A stretch of 64,000 bases of DNA from Carya illinoinensis (taxonomy: Eukaryota; Streptophyta; Magnoliopsida; Fagales; Juglandaceae): contig NC_056758.1 of NCBI RefSeq assembly GCF_018687715.1, positions 30,918,967 to 30,982,966 on the forward strand. Direction: 5' to 3'. Under the pieces are notes generated by a model that searched no databases, had not been told where the DNA came from, and saw only the letters and a list, made by a program, of their open reading frames with translations. Below are positions 45,286 through 59,500 of the stretch, piece after piece (position 1 is the first letter of the stretch; the number at the start of each line of letters is the position of its first letter). A program made the translations under genes and the position numbers.

Positions 45286-48200
45286 ATTTTACTCTCTCGT
45301 TTGCAACCCTTTTAGTTTTAGAAAGGTGTCAAATAATTTGTGCCTTTAGTTGTGGCAAGAGCAGTATAATTCATTATAAATGTTTGTAATATACTTTGTA
45401 CAAATTAGTTACTAAAATTGTATCATGGTGACTTAGAAAATGAGGCGCCAATCTGACTAGGCAGCTGTATGCAAGTGTTCTTCGAAAATTAATTTGTGGG
45501 GTCTACCAAGGTAGCGGTGTTTTTGATTGGTATCTAGTTTCCCTCAGAGAACCTCTCAAGCTTCGATTCTGGGTGTAGCTGATGTGGACATTATCCTTGA
45601 TTTTCTGATGGTCTACTAGCTTAGCGGTGCTGGCAGAATTAACCTGACGTGCAAATTCAACATATGCCACAGGTTGAGGCTCAATAACACGAAGTCTTGT
45701 ATTTAATTAGTCTTCAATACACTAAAGAGGATGGAAGGTTTGGGGCGATTCAAGAGCAGCGTCAAGAGGCCTCAAATAAGGCCCTTTCAAACCACTGAAT
45801 GAATCACAAACTTTCTAAAGCCCATCCTTTAAAAAACTTCCCCAGCTTTGTAAAAACTTGGGCCTGTGAATGAGAATCATTCAAGTGAAAGAACGGACGG
45901 ACTCGGATCTCAACAAACGCAATTTTGAAACCTGAAACCCAACCACTCAGATGCGCACTAATTATTTGTATTTTTCCTTGAACGTTTCACATAAAAAAAT
46001 CAACTGTCGGACTTTTCTTGCACCATTAGTGAATATGACACTATAACCCCGTCCAGTCCAGAGCCCTATTCTCATCGTGGGCGTGTATGTGAGAGAGAGA
46101 GAGAGAAATGCACATGCTGTCACTGACATCATCATATCTGGCCACGACTTCACCTCTTTCCAATGTTCCCAACATTCAAACATCACGTGTTATTTCCCCC
46201 AACCCCCGTTTCTCCTTATTCAAATCTCAACCCACCTCCCCCCGGATTATTACTCTGTACTCGCATTTCTTCCTTGGATGTATACTCTTTAACCTTTCAA
46301 CACATGGGCATTACAGTCATTATATTTTTTTAATAGATTTAAGTATTTTTAAAAAATAAAAATATATATAAATACATTTAAAATCACTTTCCTAACCATT
46401 AAATAAAAAAACAACTAATAAAAACTTTAAGTGGTCAGTAGGGGCCAAGGGTTTTCCTTTGTAGAATTTGAAAAAGTGGCTTCAGACTTGAGACTTCAGA
46501 GAGATGCTCCAAAGCCTCTGACCACAGAATAAAGTAAGACAAAAAAAAAAAAAAAATGTGAGGTGCCCTCGTGAGCTACACCTTTTCTTTTGCCACAAGA
46601 AAATAAAATATGCTTTCAAAAGTGAAAAAAAAATAAATAATAATTTAGTGTAATCCACTGCATTAACCTAATTAAAAACAGCAAGTGGAAAGCAGTATTT
46701 TGTCAGAATCCCAATTGAAAATTACCACAAATTATTGCAGACTATAATTCACACTTCTTCATGTCCAGATTCTTTAAGTTGAAGGATGGGGACGTGCGAG
46801 GCATGTTTTCCACTTCTCACCAATGGTTTTCACCACTCTTAAAATTTTTGTGTGTTTTCCAAGTCTTGTAGTATAGTCAGCAGCCGTGCATGCATGGTCA
46901 CGCGAACTAAAAATAAAATACAATAATTCCAGCCAGCTAGTCAGTCTTGCTTTGGTTTGAAAAATGGATCCCAGATAATTCAGCTAGCTAGCAGAAGTCA
47001 TATGTTCGACAAAATATTGTAGTGAAAAGTGAGCTGTGAGACACATACAAAGGAAGCTAGCATGGGTTGTCGTATTGAGAACATGGGATGTATATATATT
47101 GCATTTCATTTTCATACATCACTGGGCCAAATAATTATATACATGTTCTCATCAATAAATCATTTACATGAACAAGGAGGTTCAAATGCTTATCGACAAC
47201 TGAACAACAACAACAACAACAACTCATATATATATATATATATAATAAAGCCAATCTCGGTTTGCAAAACAAAACCTCATATATAGTTCTTATATATATG
47301 TTTTTTTTCTCATGAATGGAAGATTTTGGTCATTAAAGTTTACTCAAAAGGAGTCTGGGAAGGGGAAAAAAGAAGAAGAAGCAAACATAATCATTGAGTG
47401 GCGTGGAAGCATGATCATGGAAATCACTTGCAAAAACAGAAAAGTAAAAAATATTTTTAGGGTTTAAGATAGCTACTATTGAGTGAATCATACGATTAGG
47501 GGCCCCTTTTTTTAGAATAATAAAAAAAAAAAACAAGTTGGTTTGGGGATTGCAATCAAAATAGTTGGTTATCCTCCCTGCAGGACAAATGTCTTTGAGC
47601 TAGCCTTCAAGAAAATTCCATTCTGATGTCTCCAAGTTCGTATTACGTTGTCTCTTATTTTAGGATGGAGAACCCCAGCCACCTATTATTATTATAGAAA
47701 TTTCTTTATTTCTCAAAGCATAACATATTTAAAACAGACTATTCTTCCATGTTAATTATATTAATAAAAAATTAAAATTTTTATATACAGTTATTTTTAT
47801 ATATTTTATTAATATAATTTAATAATATTTTAATATAAAATAATTATTTTGATAAATTATATTAATAGAATATATAAAAATATATCAAAATGACTGTATA
47901 TATGAGAATTATAATAAAATTATCTTGCAAAACTAATTAGCTGCCACAAAAGGTAAGAAGAAGGAGAGAACGTTGATGCCACATTGACATTGTATGGCTA
48001 AAACTATTCCAATCCATTCATTATAATAAAAAGAAAATGGAAATATAAAAGCCAAAGAATATCAACGTAAATGCATGGACTCATAAAGGATGCAGTTGTA
48101 TTTTACAAGCAGTTCTAAGTTTCTAACAAGTGGTCCGAGATATGATGTAGCTTTCTAAAGCAAAGCAAACCAGCCCTACACCTAAAAATGGTCCTAAAAA

Positions 48201-49478
48201 CAGTCAACATTTTCTGGCAACAAAACCAATCCATCAAGCAAAGGTGACAACCTGTACCAGCTAAACAAGGATGCGACCTTTTTTCTGTAGGGCTGACTGC
48301 TGAGAACGCAGGCTTTCCCTTCCCCGATACCTTTGAACAGAAGCCAAGCCCTAAAAAATCATTTGAAGGCTAGGCTTTGGGAGGTTGAATTGAAAACCTC
48401 ATTGATTCTCCCCCCAACAACCCCCTCTATAAAGGTCCTCATATCCACCCGTCTTGATAAAAAAATTATTTTTTGCGTTCTTGTAATGCTGGTGGTGAGT
48501 GCAGTACTACTGGTTTTATTCCACGTCTAGTTCAAAAATCAACAATGGTGGCAAACAGTCTTGCAGGAAAGAAACCGAAGCCCAAAGCATTTAGGATGTA
48601 AAAGTAAATCTGGATTTGACATTTCCTTTCCAAACTATTCTTGTATTGAGTGGAGGATTAGACCTTTCACTTGCCTGTATATTAACCGGACCTGAAAATT
48701 TTTTTAAAAAAGAAAGAAAAAGAACTGACAAGGCCTTTTTCCTGTCTTTGGGTGACCTCACATTGTCCTTTGAGGACCAGTACAATCCTGCCACATCTTC
48801 ATAGCCAGGTGCACTCAAAGCCATAAAACCTTGAAGGGAAGTACTCCTATAACAGGGGACCATCCATGGCTGTTCTTTTCTTCCAACTGATGCACTCTCA
48901 CCAGCCAATCATTCAAGAACAAAGAAGCAAAACTTTAGGGGGTCGGAGTAGAAAACAAAATAAAATACTGTGGAATGTCCCCAATGCCAGTTTCATGGAT
49001 GAACATAATCTATCCAGATGAAAATGAAATGCACCCGTGTAGGGCTTGGAAGAAAAAACAGCCAAGGACAACTTCGACGTTGTAAAAATTAAATGCATGG
49101 CATGAGAAATGTACCGCACAATGGCCTATGTTTCCATTGCCAAACAGGCAACCATTGACGGATATTTTACAGCCTACGAAATTACTGAAGTAAGGGGAAA
49201 GAGGAGGAGAATTAAATTTAAATTTAAACTAAAATAATTAAAAGCCTGGGAAGCTGCTGCATGATTAAAGAGTAGAAACTTGGTACTGAAAATTCTGTAC
49301 ATGTAGTAGCAGTAGTAGTAGGATAAGGAAATTAAAGAAAAGAAAAAGGGTGACAAAATTTTCCGGCAGTCCTAAAATTATCTTTTTGTACAAATAGAGA
49401 AAAATGAACCAGAGATTCCCCTGCCGGTAACATCTCATAGAACTTGAATTTTCTAGACCCACCCACCAATCAATCCAA
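45286..49478. other. Intergenic spacer between two convergent genes
   Basis: It holds the 3' UTRs of the BRCT gene (from 45286) and of the TPR/J-domain gene (before 49479). 46310-46450 is an AT-rich MITE relative of 3715-3900. 47222-47242 is (AT)n and 47206-47222 is (CAA)n. No further gene recognised; short frames at 48300-48900 have no domain I can name. Confidence 0.5.
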
Positions 49479-51665
49479 TCAACAGCTCAATGCCTCGTAC
49501 TTCACTGGGATTTGACGGTTAAACCCAACTTGTGAAAGCAGACTCCCAACCACAGCAAGGTCCCGGCAAAACACCCCTTGGAAAACCGACGTATTCGAAG
49601 AAGTAGAAGTCGACGCCGTCATTTTTTTGGAACCAGGAACCTCGGCTGATGAATTCTTAAAAGATGAGGAATTGGTTTCCGATTCCAATTTGGATGCTTG
49701 GGTTTGCTGCACTGGTATTGCCGTTGCTTGTGCCGTTTGCAGTGCAGCAGCAGCTTTCTTTCTCTGCTTCTCGGCCGCTTCCTCGTCCATAATCGTAGCC
49801 ATTACGCTCGAGTAACCCTTTTGGAGCAATCTGTACAGCAACAATGCAGACATCCTCGCTCGGTCTTTAAGCGAATCAAGATCGCGATCATCCGCAAGCT
49901 CACACTTATCAATAAAGCTGATGGCCTTATCCGGCTTATGCTTCAAACACAGCAACAAATGCGCTCTCTCTAACTCGGACCTCGAACACCCACGTCTCAA
50001 CCCAATTAAAGCGTAGTAATCCACGTCCCCAGTCTCCCCAGAAGCAACCCTCTGCTTCAGGAGTTGGATCTTGGTCGTGAGCGCACAGAGCTTCCCAGGA
50101 ATCTCCCTGTACCTTACGTTGTGTCGCTTCCAAACAGGCCCAGGGAGCTTCCTATCACGCAGGATGGAGTTGTACAAAAGCTTCAGATGCTCTAGATCGT
50201 GCAGACAGTCGGGCAAGCACCGAATCGATTCCAAAAGAGAGGCTCTTGTATCGAGAGCCTGAATGCAAGTCGGATCCAGTGCCAAAGTCCTGTTGCAATC
50301 AGCAATGGACTCCGCTATTCGACCAGCTGATCGATACGCTGAGGCCCGGTGCATGTAACACTCGGCCAAGAAGCCTTGCGGGGCGCCACGGCGGCCATCG
50401 ACAATCTTGCTGAAGTGTCGGATGGCCTCGGAGTATAGGCCGGCGTCGAGGGCTGCGAGCGCAGCGGTCTTGCGACGGAGGAGCAGCTTTATGTGGCTGA
50501 TGAGTTGGTTTACGCTCTCTAAATCGGTGGGGTCACGGGGTGGAGTGGTGGGAGGGGTTGTGGTGGAGATTGTGACGGTTGAGGAGACGGAGAAGCTGTC
50601 ATCAGACCAGCATATACTCTCTTGGCGGAATGCGGCGGTGGCGAGGCGCTTCCCAGTCTGAAGGAGAGCCATGGCGTCCTCCATTAGCCCCAGATGGCAA
50701 CAAGCTTGCCCCAGAACCAAGTACCTGTATCGATTGCTTGCAGAGAGAAGTTGAGTTAACTCGAACAAGGATGGACAATGGCAATCAAAAAATTATTTAT
50801 ATATATATATATATATTTCTAATTTTAATAAAAGTGTTGCGTTTCATGCAGTGAATAAATTCGAGAAATTAAGTCTCAATTTCGTAATGGGCTGGCTGTG
50901 CATTTACGAGAACATGCCTCGATATTTAATAAACTCATCAAAAGAAGAACCAAAATGCAGCAATTCAATTCAAAGCCAATAGAACAGAAAAATAAATTTA
51001 AGGCACCCCCAGAAAAGAAGATTTCGTTTTACCTCCATTGCCCATCTTTGTCGCAGTTTTTGTACAGCCCTGCCATGACTTTCTTCTTCAAGTCCGAGAC
51101 AGAGAAGCACTTGAAACTAGGATCCCGACCCAGCGAGTCAGATGACAAGTTACCGGACCCAAGGAGCTTGACTCGCTCCCTCGAGAAATGCTGGGACGAG
51201 TTCTCCGACGAGAGAGACCCCGAGTCATCGTTTGCCATTTTGAGGCTCGGAATGTAGTCTTGGAGCATATCGGTCACGTCTTTGAACCGCCGCAGATGTA
51301 GCAGAGCCTTGGCTTTGAGCTCCATGGCTTTCTCAAGCCGCGGGGAGAGGGCCAGAGCCGCGTCGAGAAGGCTCAGTGCTGAAGCAACTTCGCTCTGTTC
51401 TTGGGTCGCTACGAGATTGCGAGCATCCTTAATGTACTTATCCACCATCTGCATATTTAGAAGAACAGCTCCATGGATTGAAGTTGTGCATAACAATAAA
51501 TCGAATGAAAATATTTAGAAGTAAAGTTTTCATCTTTGAAAATGAATGCAATTAAAGTTTACAAATCAGGTATATTCATATGAAGAACCGAAGGTTTACC
51601 TTTCTGTTGGTAAGCCACCAGCGCTTCTTTTCACTACCATTCGGGCGAGGAGAAGTAGCAACCAT
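49479..51665 (-). CDS. TPR protein with degenerate J domain (At4g02100-like), 3 exons
   Basis: Coding exons are complement 51600-51665, 51033-51448 and 49479-50736 (66+416+1258 nt), giving 579 residues with GT/AG borders and consistent phases. It starts MVATSPRPNGSEKKRWW at 51665. TPR-like helices lie at about residues 23-95 (ALSLLDAALALSPRLEKAME), 160-190 (YLVLGQACCHLGLMEDAMAL) and 249-335 (LDAGLYSEAIRHFSK; AYRSAGRIAESIADCNRTLA). A J-like region follows at about 399-480 (DYYALIGLRRGCSRSELERA), where the canonical HPD appears as HKPD (427-430). The tail is Ala/Ser-rich with a short coiled-coil-prone stretch (DEEAAEKQRKKAAAALQ). TPR-J proteins are co-chaperone-like, but without a standard HPD, stimulation of Hsp70 ATPase is doubtful. 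It lies tail to tail with the BRCT gene. Confidence 0.85.
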
Positions 51666-53794
51666 TGTGATTCTTGCTGGCTATCTCGTTCTTAGATAAA
51701 AGGAATGAGTCCCAGGAATGAATCCCCCACTCCAGCTCTTCCTCTCTCTCTCTCAAAGGAAATACATTTTGCTCTGCTCTGACGAAGGAGGAAAGCTTAA
51801 ATGGAAAGACACAAAGAGAGGGAAAATTGGAAGCGGGGTTTGAGAAACAGAGAGAGAAGAACATGGGGATTTAAAATGATTGTAGAAGAATTTTCTAGTG
51901 AAAATAGGAAAGTTGTGGAGACAAACAATTCACTAGGAAAGTTGTGGAGACAAACAAAGCCTAAAAGAAAAGCAAATTGCCAGCTTTGACCCTCAAACAA
52001 AGCTTTGAGCCTTCACCTTCATTTTAGCTGGCACCACAACATAGATTCTCTCTCTCCTCCCCTAACCTATGACCTATGTTATTGCCTATGGGACAATATT
52101 ACATTACATTACGTTACCTAGGCTAGCCACTACTGCCCCAACTATAAATGGGGGTATAAAAAAATAAAAACACCCAGGGTCTGATATAATGATATGGATC
52201 AACGATTGTACGCTACTAAAATCATGTTCAAAACCGCAAAAATAAAATATTAAAACTTTTAATTACTTATATTTTTATGTTTGTATTTTTAATTGTTTTA
52301 AATAAAATATATGTCATAATGATACTACATTATAAAAAAAAAAATGAATATTTGACAAGGTAAAACCGGTGAGTGCGTGATTGTGACCGGGTATAGGCGG
52401 TGACTCATCACGGGTCCTCGGGTTCAACTACCGGAGAGAAGAGATAAGAGTCAAGACGCCAGCAGGCTGCAGGTTGGCCGCAAAGCAAAGCAAGTAAAGG
52501 ATCAATGCGAGGAAAAAAGAAAGAAAAAAAAAAAAAAAAAACAACTCCAAGGCGAGGCAATAGCCTATTTATTTCGGGTAAGCAGATTTGCAATTACTTC
52601 CGCTTTGCCCTTGCAGTCAGCCCTTGGGTTCTTAACATTGTCTCAATTTACTCTCTCATTAATGTATGCATCATCATTGAATATTACCATATATCAGATA
52701 TTTACTCATTCAACTCTTCACTACTGTTGCTAAAGATGAAATATCAATTCTAGTCACTGTTCAGATTTTACTCTATAAATGATCTTCATTATTTTGGGTT
52801 CATACAACTTTATAAACATATTTCTGGTAATTATATCAAGTTACGTTAATTTATTAAATAAATTTTATGGAATAATTCTCTCTCTATATTCATGAATGAA
52901 TCATGGAGAATATTAGAGTCTTGACCTTTTGGACGTATGAATTATTGAGGATGCATTATTGACTTTGGTAAGGTCGGCAACTGTGAGAGTAAGTTGGTTT
53001 TGTTAATGCTGTGCGTTAGATTTCAAACATGTGGTCAATTGTTTGTATGGTTAGTGAATTTTTTTCTGTTATATATTTATGTTATGTCACTCGACATCAT
53101 TAAGAATATGGTTGAAGAATTAGGCAGCTGTATTAATGGAATAATGGCATATCATGCTTACAATCTTTACAAGTCAACTGCATGGTTATCACGATATATA
53201 ACTCTAAAAGAAGATTGGTGAAAGGGTAGTAGCTAAGCATAAATGCTTCAATCAAGGAGGCACCATGCATGCACCCTTTTTATTTATTTTTTTTGGACAA
53301 CTTTATGGTGAAAATTAAAGCGAATATATAAGAAAATTAAATGGTGGCCGAAATCTTGTGTCTAACAGCTCTGCGCGCATGAGTCCTTACGAGTTTACTT
53401 ATATCCCAAGGAGGAGGCTTGCTGCAGGCAAAATAATAAACACTGTACAGGAAGGACATGGGGGTCAATAAAGAAGTGGTTTAAGGAGGGATTAGTAAAA
53501 TCGTGAAAGCATATTTAAGGGAGAGGGGGCAAGAGAGAAAGGGACTCTTCTCTGGTAAGCCACAAGAATCATGCATGCCTTTTCCTTTTGGGGTTTTGCT
53601 TTGCTTTTTATTTTCACCCACAATTGATTTAATGAATGCACATGAATATGGATGGATGAAAGATGATGGCCAGATGGGTTTGTCTTAAAGGCTCTCTAAC
53701 TTCCCTTTCCCTCTGTCCCCACAAAACCCTACCTTTCCTCTTTATAAAAAGGAACACTTCCTTCCTACAATCTGGTTCATACAGTATAAACCCG

Positions 53795-53811
53795 CCCCCC
53801 CCCCCCCCCCC
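53795..53811. repeat. Poly-C run of 17 bases
   Basis: It follows AAACCCG and precedes GGGGCAACA plus a 14-A run. Base-call length should be treated with care. Confidence 0.9.
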
Positions 53812-55445
53812 GGGGCAACAAAAAAAAAAAAAACTATCTTGCCACGTCACCGTGTGTAACCCTAACCTGTCTCCACGGTGTCATTTTTGGATGTTGGGGG
53901 TCCCACATTACAGGGACTACTCCAATTTCCAGATCAGCAACAGTTTTTTGGTACAATGACATCCTTTTGTGATGAAAACATTATTACATGATATATATAG
54001 TCATAATTGACTTATCAGTGTACCATTATGCAGGGATAGATCATTCAAGTGTTGCATATGATGACAAATCAAGCAATCACTATTCGAAATTTAATACAAG
54101 AATTTTCATTAACCACGTACTTGGTATGGCTTTCTTCCCATAATTGTTGTTCGCGCGTTAATCCTAAAACAATTACATGCATGCAACAAGTATATATACG
54201 AAGACAAAAAGAAAGAAAAAGCTAAAACAAATTGATTTGTTCTTGGGAGTTTGCACCACACCATGATCTTAATTCAACTATTTTTTCTTATTATGAGTAG
54301 AACAATCTCGATCGTGAAACAATTAATTATCTGCTAACTAATAATATTCTATCACGATCATTTGGTTTGAATTATTACATGTAATAGGTATATATCGAAT
54401 TCATTTCAAAATATATAGTTGCCTCATTATACCTTTTTCCTACTCAGATTTGTGAGGGTTTTCTTTTATTTTCTTTTCTTTTTTCCATCACGTAATGCTT
54501 CAACCGGCCGTTATGAGCCGAAGAACGAGAATCCAGACCAGGCTTTTGTACCCACTGAGTGCTTTGACAAGACGAATGCTTTGGTTCCACACACACACAC
54601 ATATATATTTTTATCACCAAAACGAAGACAACATGCATGGATTTTTTGCCCATTTTTTTCAGGGAGCAGGACTTAAGTTTGAAAACAAACAAAACCATGT
54701 TAACCATGTTTTCTTCCCCGGCCCCCAGCCTGCACTGAGTACCTAAAGTTTGAGTAGTCCCATTATTGAAAAATGAATGTGATCATTGACTCTCTCTCTT
54801 CCATACTAGCGTAGAGCCTATGTCTCTGTTTATTCTTGTTCCCATAGGTTTGGGACCGTGGTGGGAAGAATGGCCCCATGCACGGACAAGCCAGGGTCTA
54901 CCAGGGTTGGCTTCTACCAGAAACATGGCTGCAACGCCTGTACAGCTAATTAAGGAATCCAGGTTGTAAAAACTGTGGCCCTTATTTTGAAGAAGACGAC
55001 CCATTTTCTAGGTAGAAATAATCAATGACATGAACCAGTTATAGCATGCCCTAGATGATCCACTTGTATTGTTTTAATATAGCTAGCTAGCTTATGATTA
55101 ATAACCTCCATACATTTCATGCGTACTATTTCTTAGGTGTCTCATTTGTATGGGGATGAGTCTCTCCTTTTTGTGCCCTCCATCAAACAGGACCCCCTAC
55201 CATTTAAGACCTTTTGCACTCTCTTATCATAAGCACTCTCTCACGATCACTTTTTCTCTGTTTTTTCTTTTTTCTTTTTAACGGGTGGAGGAGATAACAT
55301 TGGAGGTGTGCCCATTTTATCAGGTAGGTATCTTCTGATGTTTCATGCATGAGAATGGATCCAACAGGAAGAACGTCATTATTGTTATATAAATAAAGAA
55401 AACTTACAAGCTAGATATATATATCTATATAATCGTTAGCCTTTC

Positions 55446-55491
55446 ATATATATATATATATATATATATTAATATATATATATATATATAT
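55446..55491. repeat. (AT)n microsatellite
   Basis: Nearly pure TA/AT dinucleotides with one ATTAAT interruption. Confidence 0.9.
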
Positions 55492-56384
55492 GCAGGTCAT
55501 GTGATCTTAACCGTTATCTGACCTTAAATTCTTAAAAAAATAGATTGTTATTATTTAGTAAATTACATGTTAACGTTAGGGAATGATCGATCATATTACA
55601 TGATAATTCAAAAGCAGCTAGCTTGTAGCTCTAGATACGATATTTATTATTATTTTTAGACATTGCTTGGATAATTGGTGGTTTTCTTCCACATTAATAT
55701 TCTAATATTGGATCTACACAGCTCCCATTGTTGTCATTCCTTGATATTATTGCCAACTGTTAGGTTGCATGCACAAGGCGGACAACACATTGATGCATGC
55801 AACTGAACTAACAGCTAGTCGGGTGTTTTTATTTTTTATTTTTTAAAATTTAATTTCGTAGCTCAGGTGTGAATTATTGGCCAGTTGACTTCAAATAAAG
55901 CGAATAAAAAAGAAACCCATTTAACTAATCAGCCAATAATTGTATACGTACAAGAGGGAAGAAAATAAATTACATAGAGGAAATTAAGAAATCTAGGCGG
56001 CGTTGGTGTCCTATTTATTGAGTTCTTTTTTTTTTCGCTGGCGTGATCTATTACTGATAGATGCGATGAATTCATTAGTTTGCTTCTGAAGCATTTTCCT
56101 TATCTACTATTTATTTGCTCAGTTCGTATATATTATAACATGGTACGTATTGATGATAGTTGTGATACCTTATTAAGTGATACGTCGGAAGTTGTATGTG
56201 GTGAATGAGATTTTACATTATTTAGATCGAAAAGAAAAATTATTATTCTTTACAATAATTTTGATAAAGTTCTAATTATATTATTGATTAGTCTTTTTTA
56301 AATATAGATCAATGTCATTTCCTTGAGGCATTAATATTGTACTCTTGAATTTTTTTATTTTTATTTTTTCAATCTAATTAAGAG

Positions 56385-56545
56385 ATTGTTTGATTTGAGA
56401 AACTATCGATCATCCCATCTCATTATTATAACTTTTTTAAATTTTCATACAAAATTTGATAAACAATTCAATTTTTCCAAATTTCAAAATAATAATAATA
56501 TTAAAATTTTTTTATTATAACAATATTTTATTCAATTTTAAGAGA
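56385..56545. repeat. Copy of the recurrent AT-rich MITE
   Basis: It contains ATCCCATCTCATTATTATAAC, AATTTGATAAACAATTCAAT and CAATATTTTATTCAATTTTAA in the order seen in the other copies, in inverse orientation to 2722-2900. Confidence 0.65.
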
Positions 56546-59500
56546 TACTACTTATTATTCCGCACCACATATTTTATATATTAAAAATTTATTTTTTATT
56601 ATTTATTTTATTTTTATTAAATTAATTGAATTGTTTTATTTATTATTTATATATTATATATTTGTTATAAAAAAAATTAAATATAATTTGTAAAGATAAT
56701 AAGTAGAATTATTAGGTTAGAATATATGGTACTACTCTTGTATTTAAAGCTGCGAAATTCTAAAAGGAGTAATCTGGACAGAATCTTATCTATCTATAAA
56801 TTTCATGAGCTAGCTGATAAATTTATCTATCTATAAATCTAGCCAATCACATGGCCAAATTATATTGAAGAGAGACAGTAATAAATTGGGGGCAGTTATT
56901 AGGTATACCATTAATAATGAACCTAATGATCTGCCTGCGCGCAGCAAATATTTATTATAATTTCAAAGCTCTTCATCAAGTACTAGTACTGGAGAATATC
57001 ATAGGATACCCACCAAATAGCCAGGGTTCTGCAGGCTGCAGCCTGCTTATGCCTGCCTAGCTAGCTAAAACAGTATCCTTATTTAAAGCTGGTATGTATA
57101 CTTGGGGAATCAGCATCAATATGCGTATATATATCTCTCTCTCTCTCCTCTCCAATCTTAATTAGTTTTCTAAAATTTTCTTTTAAATTAATAAACTAAT
57201 TAATGATTATTTATATGTTTTTGGTGTATGGGAAACGCTCCCACTCTTCAGGACATGTTTGTACCCAAGGGGGCAGTACGCGACGTGAAGCCCTAAAGAT
57301 TCTCTTATCAAAAAAATCATATACATAGATAGATAAGGTTTTTTGAACACAACACACGATAAATATAAGCTCGATCCATATATCTCTTTCTGACGGCATA
57401 TATATATATATATATATAAGAATGCATTGTTATTCATGCTGGTTTAACCCAATCATGTTGCTTAATTAAACTCATATATATTCCAATTGATCTTATATGC
57501 CATTTTTTTCCCGAAGCTCTGCAAAATGCTCAGGGAAACTCTGAGGAGCGCACGTGTCTAGTGGATCGAAATTCACGTGGGGATCATGACCCATCATGTG
57601 CAACGATCAATGTGCGCGCAGCTTTTGTTAGTGCTGTGCATGCATGCATGCAGCATTCTTGCTTTTTAGCTTAAAATGGCCAACAAGGCCGGCCAGCTTA
57701 AACGGCTAGCTGTTAATTATGGTTCTTTGCTGAAAAGCTGCTGATAATAATGCACCTAATTAATATTAATGCAATGAAACTTTGGTATTTTCTTTTTTGA
57801 ATCTTCTGTTTTAGACCCCCAAAAAAAAAAGGTGATGGGATTTGAAATAATAGTGCTTCCACATGGCAATTAATAAAAGAGATTGAATAAATTAAAAGCC
57901 CTCAAACATTAAACTGTCAGCTTGATGATCTGCCTCTCCCAACAGCATGCATCATGATGACTTATGATGAATACAAACACATGGAAAAGAAAAAGCTTTG
58001 AGAATCAGATCAAAAGAATAAGAATAGGAATTTTGGGTGGGTGGAGCTAAATAAATTAGATGCATGATTATTATTACTACTTTTTTCTTTTAAATGAACG
58101 TACAGAATATTACTATTTTATTAATTTTTGTTTCTAAGTCGAATATTAGTACCAATTAATTGGATCGGAAAGTTAAATGCTATGGAATAATTTACCTAAC
58201 CTAATTATGAGTTGACCAAATGGTTCAAAAAGCTAAGCTAAGGTTCTTCGTTATTTGTAATTAAAACATCTTTATTATAAGATACCCGACATTTTAAAAA
58301 AAGGTTTTACCTGTCAAATATTCCCCCGGCTAATTTCTTCATTACAAGACATGACATTTAACGTGTCTAAGTTAATAGAACATTAACAAAAATATATAAA
58401 AATAAAAAACGAAGATATCTAGCATCGATCGACCAGTCGGCCTGTACTTATCTTTTCCTGATCGACTACCTCAGCTAGCAACGTCGTTGATCAGAAATTA
58501 AAATTGGGTCAACCCCATCATGGGGCGGGCAAGTTGCATGGTCATTATGCTCGCCGTTGCTGATCATGATCGCCAGATCGATATTCTATTGTCAATTTGA
58601 TTTTAGAAATTGACATGGATGCATGTCAATGGATCCAATCAAAATATCTTAATTTTTTTTTTTAAAATTAAAAGAAGACGACAATATTATAATTTTATTG
58701 ATAAATTCATATGCCGAGTCAACTGTAATTTTAGAGCCATTGAGAATTCTATGCACGCAAACAGTGTCTCTGTGCGTTTTTTTTTTTTTAATTTTTATTT
58801 TTTGTGCATACACTCTGATCACAGTTGACATGACAAAGAAATAGTTTGTAATAAAAATTCAAAGGGTTTTTTTTACATCGCTAGTTGATCGATCGGCCTC
58901 CAAAATAGAACTATATATCCCTGATTAAAGGTAAAAGTATTATTGCTCCAAAGGTAAAACAGGCACACGCTCTTGCAATGATTGGGGAACAAGGTATATA
59001 GAAAGTGGTTATGGAAGCTTTTGAGCAAAGCCATTCACGCCGGAGGGTTGAGAGAGGGAATTTTTATTTTTTCTTTTGGACATTTTCTGGAGCCCACTCC
59101 CTCTGTACGTACTGAAACAGCCTTTGCTAAAGTTTTAAGTAAGTTCCAAACAAAAAGTATCAATTCTTTGCTCTACGCACTGTGTTTTCCTTTTGTTTAG
59201 GGATAAAAGAAACAGGAAAATTAATGAAGACTTTTTTAAGTTGATCATCAAGATCATGATGATCAAATTACTTAAAGGTACTTATAAAAATGAAAAATTC
59301 ATATAATTCATAATTAAACTTGAAGAAGAAGATAACTTCAAACATCTAGATCGACAAGATAAAATTTTATTTTTTCTTTAGTAATGACAGATTTGCAAGG
59401 ATTATATATATATATATATATATAGCCACTTGATGCACGTGGCATCTACCCGAACGTGCCATAAAAATACCACCCACGACCACCTCTTATAGCAATATTT

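Noticed and set aside
48333..48908. Frames on both strands downstream of the TPR/J gene
   Set aside because: No recognisable protein, no splice logic, AT-rich spacer composition.
49059..49082. Similarity to miR169 (CAGCCAAGGA start)
   Set aside because: The second half differs at several bases and I see no foldback partner.
52395..52440. TCCTCGGGTTCAACTACCGG resembling a tRNA T-arm
   Set aside because: No acceptor stem, D-arm or anticodon arm fits around it.
54528..54550. Similarity to miR166 (GACCAGGCTT core)
   Set aside because: The rest of the mature sequence mismatches and no complementary arm lies within hairpin distance.
59236..59270. CATCAAGATCATGATGATC resembling a miR172-type sequence
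   Set aside because: It is a local palindrome (TGATCATC...GATGATCA) without the mature miR172 sequence.
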